Assembly: GCA_965277595.1 (NCBI GenBank)
Contig: CBDIDH010000002.1
Span: 4,030,001 to 4,094,000 of the forward strand
Reading direction: 5' to 3'
DNA from: CBDIDH01 sp965277595
GTDB lineage: Bacteria; Planctomycetota; Planctomycetia; Isosphaerales; Isosphaeraceae
Length of the DNA stretch: 64,000 nt
In this document: one piece after another, positions 50,738-59,800 of the stretch
How positions within the stretch are numbered: position 1 is the first letter of the stretch
How the letters are laid out: each line of letters opens with the position of its first letter
Program-made: the position numbers and the translations under genes
The notes under the pieces: model-generated
What the model was told of the DNA's origin: nothing
What the model saw: only the letters and a program-made list of their open reading frames with translations
Databases searched by the model: none

Positions 50738-51370
50738 ATGAGCCTCGGCGCCAGTCACGCCCTCGACGCCAGCGTTCTCGTGCTCAACAAGTTTTACATG
50801 GCCGTCCACGTCATCCCCGTTCGACGGGCCTTCTGCCTCCTCTTCAAGGACCTGGCGGAGGTCGTCACCCTTGACGACGGTTGCTACAACTCCTTCAGTT
50901 TCCAGAGTTGGCGCGAGGTCTCGCGCGCCCGGGCTCTTTACAAGGAGCCCGACGACGAGTTCATCCGCACCGTTCAGTTCGAGATCCAGGTCCCCCGGGT
51001 CATCCGCCTGATGACCTACGACCGCTTCCCTCGCCAGAAGGTCAAGTTTAACCGCCGGAACATCTTCGCGCGCGATAACAATCGTTGCCAGTATTGCGGT
51101 AAGCGGTTCCCGACCAGCGAGTTAAGCCTCGATCACATCATGCCGAGGAGTCGCGGCGGCCTGGCAACCTGGCTGAATATCGTTTGTGCCTGCCTGAAGT
51201 GCAACGTCCGCAAAGGGGGCCGAACTCCCTGGGAAGCCGGCATGCGACTCATCCGCGAGCCCGAACAGCCGAGGACCAGTCCCGCCCTTCACCTCAAGTT
51301 GACGAACCGACGTTACAAAAGCTGGAAGACCTTTCTCGATAACGCGTACTGGTCGGTTGAACTGACCTGA
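50738..51370 (+). CDS. HNH endonuclease-like protein
   Basis: 210 residues from ATG 50738 (GGAGGAG upstream). An N-terminal ~105-residue region typical of planctomycete HNH proteins (VLVLNKFYMAVHVIPVRRAF) is followed by an HNH domain with two zinc-binding CXXC pairs: CQYCGKRFPTSELSLDHIMP and NIVCACLKCNVRKGG. The core His of LDHIMPRSRGG is the general base. This stand-alone HNH family is common in bacteria and is of unknown cellular role. Confidence 0.87.
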   Translation: MSLGASHALDASVLVLNKFYMAVHVIPVRRAFCLLFKDLAEVVTLDDGCYNSFSFQSWREVSRARALYKEPDDEFIRTVQFEIQVPRVIRLMTYDRFPRQKVKFNRRNIFARDNNRCQYCGKRFPTSELSLDHIMPRSRGGLATWLNIVCACLKCNVRKGGRTPWEAGMRLIREPEQPRTSPALHLKLTNRRYKSWKTFLDNAYWSVELT

Positions 51371-51391
51371 TCCCAAGCCTGGAGACGGTTG

Positions 51392-52399
51392 ATGTCGGAA
51401 AAAGCCTGGGTTGCGAAGGGGGCGGGTCAAAAGCTGGTCCTGGAGTCGATCGACCTCGGACCGATCGGCGCCGAGGAGGTCGAGATCGCGGTCGAACACT
51501 GCGGGCTCTGCCATTCCGATGTCTCCGTCCTCAAGAACGAATGGGGCAATGCGCAGTATCCGGCGGTCCTCGGCCATGAGGTGATCGGCCGGGTTTCGGC
51601 ACTCGGCGAGGCGACAAAGGGGGTCAAGGTCGGTCAGCGAGTGGGCCTGGGATGGAATGCCGGGAGTTGCATGCATTGCAAACAGTGCCTCTCGGGCGAT
51701 CAACATCTCTGCGGCGACGCGCAGGCGACGATCGTCGGCCATCGCGGCGGTTTCGCCTCGAAGGTCCGCGCGCACTGGGCCTGGACGATCCCCTTGCCCG
51801 AGAACCTGGCCTTTGCCGAGGCCGGGCCGCTCCTCTGCGGCGGAATCACGGTCTTCAACCCGCTGGCAATGCACGCGAAGCCGACCTCGCGCGTCGGGAT
51901 CGTTGGCATCGGCGGCCTTGGCCACATGGCCGTTATGTTCGCCGCGGCGTATGGGTGTGACGTCACCGCGTTCACGTCGAGCGAGGGAAAATTTCAGGAA
52001 GCCCGGGGTTTTGGAGCGCATCACGTCGTCTCAAGCCGCGATCCCAAGGCGATCAAGAGCCTCGCCGGGACGCTCGACATGCTGATCGTGACGGTCAACG
52101 TTTCGCTCGACTGGGACGCGATGATCGGCACGCTCGCCCCGAATGGCCGGATGCACGTCGTCGGCGCCGTGCTGGAACCGATCCCGCTGGCGATCTTCCC
52201 TCTCATTTCAAAACAGCTCAGCGTCTCGGCCTCGCCGACCGGATCGCCGGTCGACATCGCCACGATGCTCGACTTCGCCGCTCGCCATGCGATCAGTCCG
52301 CAGACCGAGCACATGCCGATGAGCCGGATTAACGACGCCTTTGAACGGCTCGAAGCGGGCAAGGCACGGTATCGAATCGTGCTCGACGCCGACTTCTGA
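51392..52399 (+). CDS. zinc-dependent NAD(P) alcohol/aldehyde reductase (YahK/Ahr type)
   Basis: 335 residues from ATG 51392 (GGAG at 7 bp). MDR fold with catalytic zinc ligands C in EHCGLCHSDVSVLK and the GHE motif in AVLGHEVIGRVSALG. The structural zinc site is incomplete in form: CMHCKQCLSGDQHLC gives four Cys as expected. The Rossmann motif is GIVGIGGLGHMAVMFAA. It is similar to cinnamyl-alcohol-dehydrogenase-like aldehyde reductases with broad specificity. It lies 21 bp after the HNH gene, possibly co-transcribed. Confidence 0.9.
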   Translation: MSEKAWVAKGAGQKLVLESIDLGPIGAEEVEIAVEHCGLCHSDVSVLKNEWGNAQYPAVLGHEVIGRVSALGEATKGVKVGQRVGLGWNAGSCMHCKQCLSGDQHLCGDAQATIVGHRGGFASKVRAHWAWTIPLPENLAFAEAGPLLCGGITVFNPLAMHAKPTSRVGIVGIGGLGHMAVMFAAAYGCDVTAFTSSEGKFQEARGFGAHHVVSSRDPKAIKSLAGTLDMLIVTVNVSLDWDAMIGTLAPNGRMHVVGAVLEPIPLAIFPLISKQLSVSASPTGSPVDIATMLDFAARHAISPQTEHMPMSRINDAFERLEAGKARYRIVLDADF

Positions 52400-52517
52400 A
52401 CGATCGAGACTTCCAAGATTCGTGAGAGAGTGATGGCATTGAGTCGCGGGATAGGCTACGCTTGGAAAGAGCGAGGATTGCGATTTACCGGTCGTCGGTC
52501 TTGAAGAGGTTCGACCC

Positions 52518-53468
52518 ATGAGGCAGTTTCACGGAGATCGCCCGTCTCGGGCGGGTTTCACACTTATCGAGTTGCTTGTCGTCATCGCAATCATCGGCGT
52601 GCTCGTGGCGCTGATCATGCCGGCTGTCCAGGCGGCTCGGGAATCGGCGAACCGGGCCAAGTGCCAGAACAACTTGAAACAGCTCGGGATGGCGGCGAAC
52701 GAATATCACGACAATTTCAACGCCTTTCCCGGCGGCTGGTACTGCCAGGCCGGTGGCGTCGATGCCTTCGGCAACACGATCCAACCCGACCAGAATTGCT
52801 TGACCACGGCGACGCCGTTCCAGAATTACATGTGGAGCGGCCTCACCGGCCTCTTCCTCAAGATGGAACTGACGACGCTTTACAACGAGGTCAACTTCAA
52901 CAACGCCACGACCGACCCGTCGAATTACACGTCGATCCGCCGGAGCATTGACGGCTTTGTCTGCCCGTCGAACCGAAAAGCGTCGGGCGGGGCGGCCACC
53001 GCCGCGGCGACGATCACCGGAATGCCCGGCACGACCGGACCGTCGGACTACCGCGGCAATCAGGCCGGCGGCATGGTCCTTCCCGGGGCCAACCCGAACT
53101 GCACGACCCAGGACCCGACCAACCCGAACTGCTGCTATTATGACAACGGAGTCCTCTTCCAGAACTCCGCGGTCAGCTTCGCGGACATCACCGACGGTTC
53201 GTCGAACACCATTCTCATCGGTGAATCGACCTACGGAACCTGGCCCGACGCCACGAGCTGTTGTGTCCGGACGAACACCGACATGACGATCAACCGGATC
53301 ATCACCGGCCAGCGTGCCTACTGGGCGAGCAAGCACCCGAACCTCGTCAACTTCGCCAAGTGCGACGGCAGCGTCAGCGCCGTGACCAGCCAGATCCAGA
53401 AGCTCGTGCTAAACAAGATGGCGACCCGCAACGGCGGCGAAGCCCTCTCGGCCTCCGAGATCAAGTGA
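52518..53468 (+). CDS. DUF1559 type-II-secretion prepilin-like protein
   Basis: 316 residues. The N-terminal prepilin motif GFTLIELLVVIAIIGVLVAL (residues ~13-32), with Glu at +5 after the predicted cleavage, is followed by AVQAARESANRAKCQNNLKQ, the start of DUF1559. The C-terminus has the family pattern NLVNFAKCDGSVSAVTSQI. Planctomycetes encode dozens of these; they are thought to be pseudopilins or surface proteins. Cys-rich central segments (PNCTTQDPTNPNCCYYDNG) may form disulfides. Terminator-like hairpin at 53512. Confidence 0.92.
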   Translation: MRQFHGDRPSRAGFTLIELLVVIAIIGVLVALIMPAVQAARESANRAKCQNNLKQLGMAANEYHDNFNAFPGGWYCQAGGVDAFGNTIQPDQNCLTTATPFQNYMWSGLTGLFLKMELTTLYNEVNFNNATTDPSNYTSIRRSIDGFVCPSNRKASGGAATAAATITGMPGTTGPSDYRGNQAGGMVLPGANPNCTTQDPTNPNCCYYDNGVLFQNSAVSFADITDGSSNTILIGESTYGTWPDATSCCVRTNTDMTINRIITGQRAYWASKHPNLVNFAKCDGSVSAVTSQIQKLVLNKMATRNGGEALSASEIK

Positions 53469-53511
53469 TCTGAAGCGACTAAGCCTCCACGAACGCAAAA
53501 TCCAAAAAATG

Positions 53512-53539
53512 GGGGGCGAGGTCGATCGATCTTGCCCCC
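53512..53539 (+). terminator. terminator-like hairpin after DUF1559 gene
   Basis: GGGGGC (53512-53517) pairs with GCCCCC (53534-53539), extended by wobble pairs, followed by TTTG; 43 bp after the stop codon. Confidence 0.55.
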
Positions 53540-53572
53540 TTTGCCATTTCGAAGGCGGAGAATCCAACGGCG

Positions 53573-53608
53573 CGCGAAAAAACCCCAGGGAAATGCCGGG
53601 GTTTCGCG
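53573..53608. terminator. bidirectional hairpin between convergent genes
   Basis: CGCGAAAAAACCCC (53573-53586) faces GGGGTTTCGCG (53598-53608) with a small A bulge; it lies 47 bp after the minus-strand ferredoxin stop and has an A/T run on the stem, suitable for terminating that gene. Confidence 0.5.
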
Positions 53609-53655
53609 AGACTTGCCTTCTCGGCCAGGAGTTCCCTGGTTCCGTTCACTTCACT

Positions 53656-53952
53656 TCACTTCTTGGGCGTGCACGACTCGCCTTCGAGGGCGTCTTTCTT
53701 CTCGTTGATGACCGGGCAGTTCTTGGCCTCTTCGGCGTTAAGGGCGGTGAAGTCTTTCCACTCGTCGGGGAGGTTATCTTCGTGGAAGATCGCCTCGACC
53801 GGGCATTCGGGAACACAGGCTTCGCAGTCGATGCATTCCTCGGGGTGGATGTATAACATCTGAGCCCCCTCATAGAAGCAGTCGACCGGGCAGACGACCA
53901 CGCAGTCCGTGTATTTGCAGTCAAAGCAAGGCTCGGCAACAATGTGAGCCAT
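53656..53952 (-). CDS. fdxA: 7Fe-type bacterial ferredoxin
   Basis: 98 residues from ATG 53952 (GAGGAG upstream). Cysteine motifs: the first cluster region AEPCFDCKYTDCVVVCPVDC, the second CIDCEACVPECP. This arrangement is that of FdxA [3Fe-4S][4Fe-4S] ferredoxins (Azotobacter FdI type), including the family C-terminal extension to ~100 residues (LPDEWKDFTALNAEEAKNCP). A low-potential electron carrier. It lies downstream of the cyclophilin gene on the same strand, with a hairpin between. Confidence 0.9.
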   Translation of the reverse strand: MAHIVAEPCFDCKYTDCVVVCPVDCFYEGAQMLYIHPEECIDCEACVPECPVEAIFHEDNLPDEWKDFTALNAEEAKNCPVINEKKDALEGESCTPKK

Positions 53953-54022
53953 TCGGGGCTCCTCAAAGGGGTACGCTGGGACGTGGGGAAGGCCCGGTTC
54001 CGGGATCGGCGAAACGGCGCCT

Positions 54023-54056
54023 GGGCGTCCCCGCGCAATGCGCATTGGGGACGCCC
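54023..54056. terminator. strong GC-rich palindromic hairpin
   Basis: GGGCGTCCCC (54023-54032) and GGGGACGCCC (54047-54056) form a perfect 10-bp stem; the 14-nt loop itself contains the palindrome AATGCGCATT. It lies 85 bp after the cyclophilin stop and could be its terminator or a REP-like element. Confidence 0.6.
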
Positions 54057-54140
54057 GGCGGGTGATCTTAGACGAGGCGTCGTTACGGGTCAAGGCCCGA
54101 TAAAACGGTCCATGCGATCGCTCGCAAGGTGAGACTCTGG

Positions 54141-54725
54141 TTAGCTCTTTCGCTTCACACTCTTGATATAGACGGGCTTCAAGGGGACGTCGCCGTGAGG
54201 ACCGCGCTGGGCGGTCTGAACCTGGGCGATCTTGTCGACCACGTCCGTCCCGGCAATCACCTTGCCGAAGACCGCGTAGCCGCCGCCTCGGCTCAGTCCT
54301 TCAGTGTTGTCGGCGTGGTTGATGAAGAACTGAGCGGTCGCCGAATTCGGGTCCGAGGTCCGGGCCATCGAGATCGTTCCGCGCTCGTTTTCGAGACCAT
54401 TGCCGTACTCATTCTTGATCGGAGGCCGGAGCCCGGCGGTCTTCTCGCGAAGGTTCTCGTCCATTCCACCCCCCTGGATCATGAACCCGGGGATTACCCG
54501 ATGGAAGACGAGGCCGTTGTAGAAGCCGGAGTCCACGTATTTTAAGAAGTTGTCGACCGTCCCCGGCGCCTTGGCGGCGTTCAACTCGACGGTGATCGGT
54601 CCCATCGAGGTATCGATCACGACCACGGGGTTCGCCGCCTCGGCCGCCCCGGAGTGGATCGCAAGAAGGCCCAGCAGTGCCGCCGTGCCGAGGCAGGCGT
54701 TTTTCATCCACCGTCGCGTGTTCAT
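54141..54725 (-). CDS. exported cyclophilin-type peptidyl-prolyl cis-trans isomerase
   Basis: 194 residues from ATG 54725. A signal peptide (NACLGTAALLGLLAIHSGAA) precedes a compact bacterial cyclophilin domain: FHRVIPGFMIQGGGMDE (catalytic Arg and Phe), GTISMARTSDPNSATAQFFI and VFGKVIAGTDVVDKIA. It catalyses proline isomerisation during folding of exported proteins. Length and motifs are normal for PpiA-like enzymes. The frame to 54851 adds no plausible N-terminus. Confidence 0.9.
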   Translation of the reverse strand: MNTRRWMKNACLGTAALLGLLAIHSGAAEAANPVVVIDTSMGPITVELNAAKAPGTVDNFLKYVDSGFYNGLVFHRVIPGFMIQGGGMDENLREKTAGLRPPIKNEYGNGLENERGTISMARTSDPNSATAQFFINHADNTEGLSRGGGYAVFGKVIAGTDVVDKIAQVQTAQRGPHGDVPLKPVYIKSVKRKS

Positions 54726-54992
54726 CACGTCCTGAACTCCCTGAAACTCGATGCGCCGCGGGTCACAATCCGTCACGCGGCCTGGATGGAGGAAACAGGG
54801 CGGTGGCTCCACGGACTTGACGTTTCCGTCCACGCCTTTGAAGCCCGCCACTGGTCGACGAATCTAGCACAGTGGCCGCGAGCCTGTCGAGCATCCAGGA
54901 TGGTCTCGATCAAAGGCAAGGGGGCCGGGACGGAAAGGGCGTGAAACCCTCCGCGCCGGCCCACTCGATTCGGCGCGATGCCGCCTTCGCAG

Positions 54993-56414
54993 TCAGAACT
55001 GGAAGTAGATGAACTGTCCCCCTTCAAACTGGCCGGCGAGAATGAAGGCGTAGAAGAGGAACGTGTAAAAGACGCTGCGAACGTACCAGGGGGTCTTCAG
55101 GACGATGTCGAGGTCTTTCGAGAGATACTGGACGACCTGGACGAGCAACAGCGGAAGAATCACCAGCGTGACCGGCAGCAGGTAGGCCGAGGCCGGAATC
55201 GACGGCCGGTCGATGATCGCGCGGGTCATGGCGATGACCTGCGTGACCGACGAGGCCCGGAAGATCAGCCAGCCAAAGCAGACGAGGTGAAAGGTCACCA
55301 CGATCCGCACGAACTTCCAGCAGGCTCGATCGACGGCGTCGACCGGATTGATCCGGTTCAGGGTCGGTTCCAGAAGGCGATGGCCGACAAGAAGAATGCC
55401 CTGGTACAGACCCCAGAGCACGAACGTCCAGGCCGCGCCGTGCCAGAGGCCGCCGATGATCATGGTCATCATCAGGTTGCGATAGAGCCTGCCCTGACCG
55501 CCTCGATTGCCGCCGAGCGGGATGTACAGGTAATCGCGCAGCCAGGTCGAGAGGCTGATGTGCCAGCGTGCCCAGAAGTCGCGCGGGTTGGTGGCGAAAT
55601 AGGGGAGGTTGAAGTTCAGCGCGAGTTCAAAACCAAGGCACTTGGCGATGCCCCGGGCGGCATCGGTGTAGCCGGAGAAGTCGCAATAAATCTGGAAGGC
55701 GAAGGCGTAAATCGCCAGCAGGGCGAGGCCGCCGTCGATCGTGTCGGATCGGCTGAAAAGGTCGTTGACGATCGTCGCCAGGTTATCGGCGACGACGACC
55801 TTCTTGGTCAGACCCCAGAAGATCAGGTACGCCCCCTGGTAGAACCGCTGGGCGTCAAACTGGCGCGGGTTCGAGACCTGCGGGAGCAAGGTCGTCGGCC
55901 TCATGATCGGCCCGGCGACGAGGTGCGGGAAGAACGAGACGAAGGTGGCGAACTCGATGAAGTCGCGGGTCGGCTTGATGTCCTTCCGATAGACGTCAAT
56001 GACGTAGCTCATCGACTGGAAGGTGTAAAACGAGATCCCGATCGGCAGGACGACGTTGAGTTGCGCGAGCGGAACGTTCAGGCCCGCGCGAAGGAGCGCG
56101 TCGTGCAGACTCCCCGCGAAGAAGTTGAAATATTTGAAGTAGCCGAGCATTCCCAGGTTCAGCGCCATGCTCAGCGCGACGAACGCCTTGCGCTTCGAGG
56201 GCGCTTCGATCCGGTCAACAGCGATGCCGCAGAGGTAATCCATCACGGTCGAGATGACCAGTAGCGTCAGGAATTTCGGATTCCAGCAGGCGTAGAAAAA
56301 ATAGCCCGCGGAGAGCAAGAGCAGGTTTTGCCAGCGGTAGTGATTGCGCAGGAGCCAGTACGTCGGCAAGAGCGCCGCGAAGAAGTAAGCAAACTGGAAG
56401 GAGTTGAAAAGCAT
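54993..56414 (-). CDS. MBOAT-family membrane O-acyltransferase (AlgI-like)
   Basis: 473 residues, about eleven membrane segments. Family signatures: FNSFQFAYFFAALLPTYWLL at the start, FYTFQSMSYVIDVYRKDIKP, DFSGYTDAARGIAKCLGFEL, FWARWHISLSTWLRDYLYIP and the catalytic His in GGLWHGAAWTFVLWG. AlgI-type proteins transfer acyl groups across the membrane onto exopolysaccharides; the usual partner AlgJ/AlgX is not adjacent here. First of several envelope-polysaccharide-like genes in the region, with FkbM upstream on the same strand. Confidence 0.92.
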   Translation of the reverse strand: MLFNSFQFAYFFAALLPTYWLLRNHYRWQNLLLLSAGYFFYACWNPKFLTLLVISTVMDYLCGIAVDRIEAPSKRKAFVALSMALNLGMLGYFKYFNFFAGSLHDALLRAGLNVPLAQLNVVLPIGISFYTFQSMSYVIDVYRKDIKPTRDFIEFATFVSFFPHLVAGPIMRPTTLLPQVSNPRQFDAQRFYQGAYLIFWGLTKKVVVADNLATIVNDLFSRSDTIDGGLALLAIYAFAFQIYCDFSGYTDAARGIAKCLGFELALNFNLPYFATNPRDFWARWHISLSTWLRDYLYIPLGGNRGGQGRLYRNLMMTMIIGGLWHGAAWTFVLWGLYQGILLVGHRLLEPTLNRINPVDAVDRACWKFVRIVVTFHLVCFGWLIFRASSVTQVIAMTRAIIDRPSIPASAYLLPVTLVILPLLLVQVVQYLSKDLDIVLKTPWYVRSVFYTFLFYAFILAGQFEGGQFIYFQF

Positions 56415-56489
56415 GGGACAGCCTCGTCCTGAAGAAAGGGGCCGATCTCCACTCAGGGTCTCTCAGACCGGGCAACCCGACGCCCCGAG

Positions 56490-57569
56490 CTAGGCGGCCC
56501 GGTTCGGTCGGGTCGTCCACCAGGACGCCGCGAGGCGCACCGATTCGACGGGGTCGCGGGCCAGGTCGGCAAGCACCCCCTGAATTCTGGGATCGTTGAC
56601 AATCGCGGTCGGTGCCGTTGCCAGCGCGCGAGCCACGGCCGATCGATGGACCTCGTGCGTCTTTCTCGCCTCTTCCAGCGCCCGGACGATCATCTCCTCG
56701 CGGCCGAGTGGCGGATCAATTAGGCGGGCGACGATTGTTTCGTGGCGCGGTTTGAGTGCGAGCAGGTCGAGGTAAGCCTCGGCCTGGAAGTCGGCCGAGG
56801 GATAGGCGCGGAAGCGTCCGTCTTCGGGCCGGTAACTCCGGTAACCGAAGCCTTCCAGCGTCCGCAGAAGGTCGGCCGTGGTGAATCCGAATTCGTGAAG
56901 CGTGGTCGCATTGCACTCGAAGACAATCGCCGGTCCGTCGTCGCGCCTGAGGATCGACTTGAGACCGCGAAGGGCGGAGACTTCCGAGCCCTCGATGTCC
57001 ATCTTGATGAAGTCAACACGGGGCTGACCGAGACGTTTCAGGAGGGCATCGCCCCGGACGATCGGAACCGAGACGACGGGAGCGTCGCGGACCTCGGGGA
57101 TTTCGTGGCCGGGCTGGGCGATCATTCCCCAGAGCCCGGCAACGTGGAAGCGAACGGTCCCTCGGTGGTCGCCGATCGCCGTGTGGACGACCTCAACGCG
57201 CTCAAAACGATTGCTCGCCACACTCCTGCGCAAAAGGTCAACATGCTTGGGCGACGCATCCACGGCGATCACCCGGCGGCCGAGCGCCGCGGCGGTCATT
57301 GAGAAGGTTCCGACATGGGCGCCCAGGTCAAGCACGCAGTCGCCTGGCTGGGTGAACCGCTCAAGCTGCTCGGTGATGAAATCGTTGGCTCGGTAGCCTT
57401 TGATGTAGTCCTGGACGACCGGGTCGTCGGTACCGGCCTCATGGACGAGGTCGAAACTCTTGCCCCCGTCGAGTTTCACGGTCAATGTCTCGTAGCCTCG
57501 AACCCAGGCCCGCGTGTCGGCCGGACGAGGGGCGAAGAGAGAGAACAAACGGGCGAATGGACCGTTCAT
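56490..57569 (-). CDS. FkbM-family methyltransferase
   Basis: 359 residues from ATG 57569; the frame to 57875 lacks a plausible start. SAM-dependent fold: motif I CVLDLGAHVGTFSMTAAALG, motif II RVIAVDASPKHVDLLRR, and the FkbM signature DFIKMDIEGSEVSALRG with YRSYRPEDGRFR further on. A helical C-terminal tail (~280-359) follows. FkbM enzymes methylate hydroxyls of sugars or secondary metabolites; the neighbouring MBOAT and methyltransferase genes suggest a surface glycan substrate. Confidence 0.88.
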   Translation of the reverse strand: MNGPFARLFSLFAPRPADTRAWVRGYETLTVKLDGGKSFDLVHEAGTDDPVVQDYIKGYRANDFITEQLERFTQPGDCVLDLGAHVGTFSMTAAALGRRVIAVDASPKHVDLLRRSVASNRFERVEVVHTAIGDHRGTVRFHVAGLWGMIAQPGHEIPEVRDAPVVSVPIVRGDALLKRLGQPRVDFIKMDIEGSEVSALRGLKSILRRDDGPAIVFECNATTLHEFGFTTADLLRTLEGFGYRSYRPEDGRFRAYPSADFQAEAYLDLLALKPRHETIVARLIDPPLGREEMIVRALEEARKTHEVHRSAVARALATAPTAIVNDPRIQGVLADLARDPVESVRLAASWWTTRPNRAA

Positions 57570-57711
57570 TTGAGGGGGGCCTTGGAGAGAGTGTTGGGCA
57601 TCGACAGGCCCGTAAGACGCGAGGGGCCTGTCAATCGTGGGCCATTCGACGCGTCTCACGCGACCTGAAGACATCCCGGAACGGCCAGAAGGTGCGATCG
57701 AAGACGTAGCG

Positions 57712-58815
57712 TCAGACCTTCTGAGCCTTGTAATAGAGGAGGAAGCAATTCTCGATGTCGTCGTAAAGACGATCGCGGCCCATGACTTCCTTCTCGATGA
57801 ACCGCCCTTCGAGAACGCTCTGCTGCATGAGCGCCATGCCCTTGGCTTCACGAACGGCGAAGCCGTGGGTTTCAAGCATCTCGACCATTTCCTGATGCGT
57901 GTATTCGTACTTGTGGTCGTCGACGACGTAGTTGGGGAACTGGAGGATCGTCACCTTCCGGTTCGGCGTGTCGAAGCAGAAGTGACCCCCCGGCTTCAAG
58001 ACCCGGTGAACCTCGCGGAGGACCGTCTTCGCCTCCTCGACGGGAACGTGCTCGATCGACTGACCCGCATAGACAAGGTCAATCGTGCCATCGGCGAAGG
58101 CGGAGAGGTCCGACATCGAGGCATAAACGTAGTTGACCGGCCCCTGGGGCGTCGGAACGATCTCGGTATATTCGCCACAGATCTCGGTATAAAGCTCGTG
58201 GCGAAGCTCGCGAGGAAGCTCGACGATCGTCAGGCTCTTGAAGTGATACGGGTAGCCGTAGGTCAAAAGCGCCCCGGCCGGATTCCCTTCGCTGCTGCCG
58301 CCGAGGTCGACAATCCGTTCGGCCTTGGGCAACTGCGAGGCCACGAGAAACCGGGCGCGGTGCATGACGAACCAGAAGTCCATCTGACACCATGAGTTCT
58401 CCCGGAACTCAAGGGAGTTGTACAGCGTATAAAGCAGGTGCGAGCGGGTCATCTTCCCATCGCGGAGATGGGCCGCGTTGTAGGCGATCTCGTCGGCGTT
58501 CGCCTTGCGATGGAAGACAACCTCGTAGGTGAGTCGGACGAACTCTTCCTCAGCCGTCTGCGGGTTTGCCGGCTTCATCGCCTCGAAGCCTGGAGACTGG
58601 GTCAGCTCAAAGACAAGCTGGCTTCGCGTCTTGAGGCCCGAGGTCAGGGCCGCGGAGTGATGTTCGAGGCCAAAGGGATCAGCTTTGCGTCCCAGAACGA
58701 CCTGATAGGCCAGATCAACGAAGGCTTCGGCCGGAAGGTCGTCAACGCTCTGAAGGTTTCGGTTCGGCTGGTCGACGCGGTGCCAGCTTGACTTCAGACG
58801 GCTCGCAATGCTCAT
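57712..58815 (-). CDS. DUF4214-repeat plus class I methyltransferase protein
   Basis: 367 residues from ATG 58815 (AAGGAG upstream). Two DUF4214-like helical repeats come first: AFVDLAYQVVLGRKADPFGL (~30-50) and EFVRLTYEVVFHRKANADEI (~90-110). A SAM-binding methyltransferase domain follows: RIVDLGGSSEGNPAGAL, IDLVYAGQSIEHVPVEEA and LREVHRVLKPGGHFCFDTPN. DUF4214 occurs in glycan-related and secreted proteins. Likely a glycan methyltransferase working with the adjacent FkbM protein; the substrate is unknown. Confidence 0.85.
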   Translation of the reverse strand: MSIASRLKSSWHRVDQPNRNLQSVDDLPAEAFVDLAYQVVLGRKADPFGLEHHSAALTSGLKTRSQLVFELTQSPGFEAMKPANPQTAEEEFVRLTYEVVFHRKANADEIAYNAAHLRDGKMTRSHLLYTLYNSLEFRENSWCQMDFWFVMHRARFLVASQLPKAERIVDLGGSSEGNPAGALLTYGYPYHFKSLTIVELPRELRHELYTEICGEYTEIVPTPQGPVNYVYASMSDLSAFADGTIDLVYAGQSIEHVPVEEAKTVLREVHRVLKPGGHFCFDTPNRKVTILQFPNYVVDDHKYEYTHQEMVEMLETHGFAVREAKGMALMQQSVLEGRFIEKEVMGRDRLYDDIENCFLLYYKAQKV

Positions 58816-59064
58816 CCTCGACTCCTTTCGAGACCACCCGCCCCGCCCCGCGTTTCGTCTCGTCCCGAAATTCGGGGTTCGCGCCAACCGGGTTCCGTGT
58901 CGTTGACCGGCATCCATGCCGGTGAGCGCTGAAGCGCCCTCTTGCCGGAGGGAAGGCATTACCTGATTCGGCAAAATGCGTCAAGCGGGATCGATCTTTC
59001 TTGCTGAAACGATTATTAGCCAAGTTTTGGGATCGAAGGCCCCCGACTTCCAGGCGGCGGTGGT

Positions 59065-59652
59065 TCAGTTTCTTGAAGCCGCCTCGTCGAAGCTTGCCGA
59101 TATTCCAATCGACCCCGACTTCGAGCCATTTCGCGGTCTCAGGCGACTCGTCATAACGATCGTTAAACCGTGTCGGGCCGCCCAACCACCACCGGCCAGT
59201 CCCGCGACGATCTGAGGGAACATTAACGCAAGAGTCACAACGGTATAGTACGAGCCCTCGCCCGATGGAAGACGGTCCCAAATCGACTCTAACAGTTCCA
59301 GGTACGCCCACACAGGATCTCGCATGATGTAGGCAATGCTCAAACCGAGGGTTGCCAAGGTGCCCGTGAGAAGGTAGCCGGTGGCAAACGCTTCGACGCG
59401 CCCCCGTTTCAGTAAACCCAGGCCCGCGGATGCAGCAGTCATGCCGAGCAGACTAAGCGGTGGAATGAAGGTGAAAGCCGGAAGAACGATTTCCTGACCG
59501 ATGCAACTGTGTGCTGAACTCGTATAAACTTCCCGTAATAGACTACAGTCCAGCGCGGTGATTGCCACCGCCACCATCATCCATTTTAACGACAAACGAA
59601 CCCGTGGTAGTCGCAATTCCGTGGCCTCCCGCCAGATCCGTTTTAACTCCAT
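59065..59652 (-). CDS. membrane protein of unknown function
   Basis: 195 residues from ATG 59652 (GTG 59670 alternative). Four hydrophobic segments: ~20-36 (SLKWMMVAVAITALDCSLL), ~55-80, ~90-110 and ~140-165. The first has the planctomycete RxRLSxKWMMVAVAI signature also seen in the gene at 18782. No enzymatic motif. The gene is isolated, and the region is somewhat less GC-rich than its neighbours. Confidence 0.55.
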   Translation of the reverse strand: MELKRIWREATELRLPRVRLSLKWMMVAVAITALDCSLLREVYTSSAHSCIGQEIVLPAFTFIPPLSLLGMTAASAGLGLLKRGRVEAFATGYLLTGTLATLGLSIAYIMRDPVWAYLELLESIWDRLPSGEGSYYTVVTLALMFPQIVAGLAGGGWAARHGLTIVMTSRLRPRNGSKSGSIGISASFDEAASRN

Positions 59653-59717
59653 CGTTGACGATGACAACACAACGTATTTGGTTATTCGGTGCTCGGTTAC
59701 TTCTCAAGGAAGAGCCG

Positions 59718-59800
59718 ATGATCGATGACCAAAATCAAGCCGCGACGTCCGTGCTCAGGCTTCCTGGCCAGACGCTCTGAATCGGTTATCGGTCATGATC
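59718..59800. repeat. heptad inverted repeat, copy 15, supplying a stop codon
   Basis: Left arm GATGATCGATGACCAAAATC (59718-59737) and right arm ATCGGTTATCGGTCATGATC (59781-59800), with a ~43-bp loop. The TGA stop of the minus-strand MmgE/PrpD gene (59793-59795) is inside the right arm. Confidence 0.65.
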
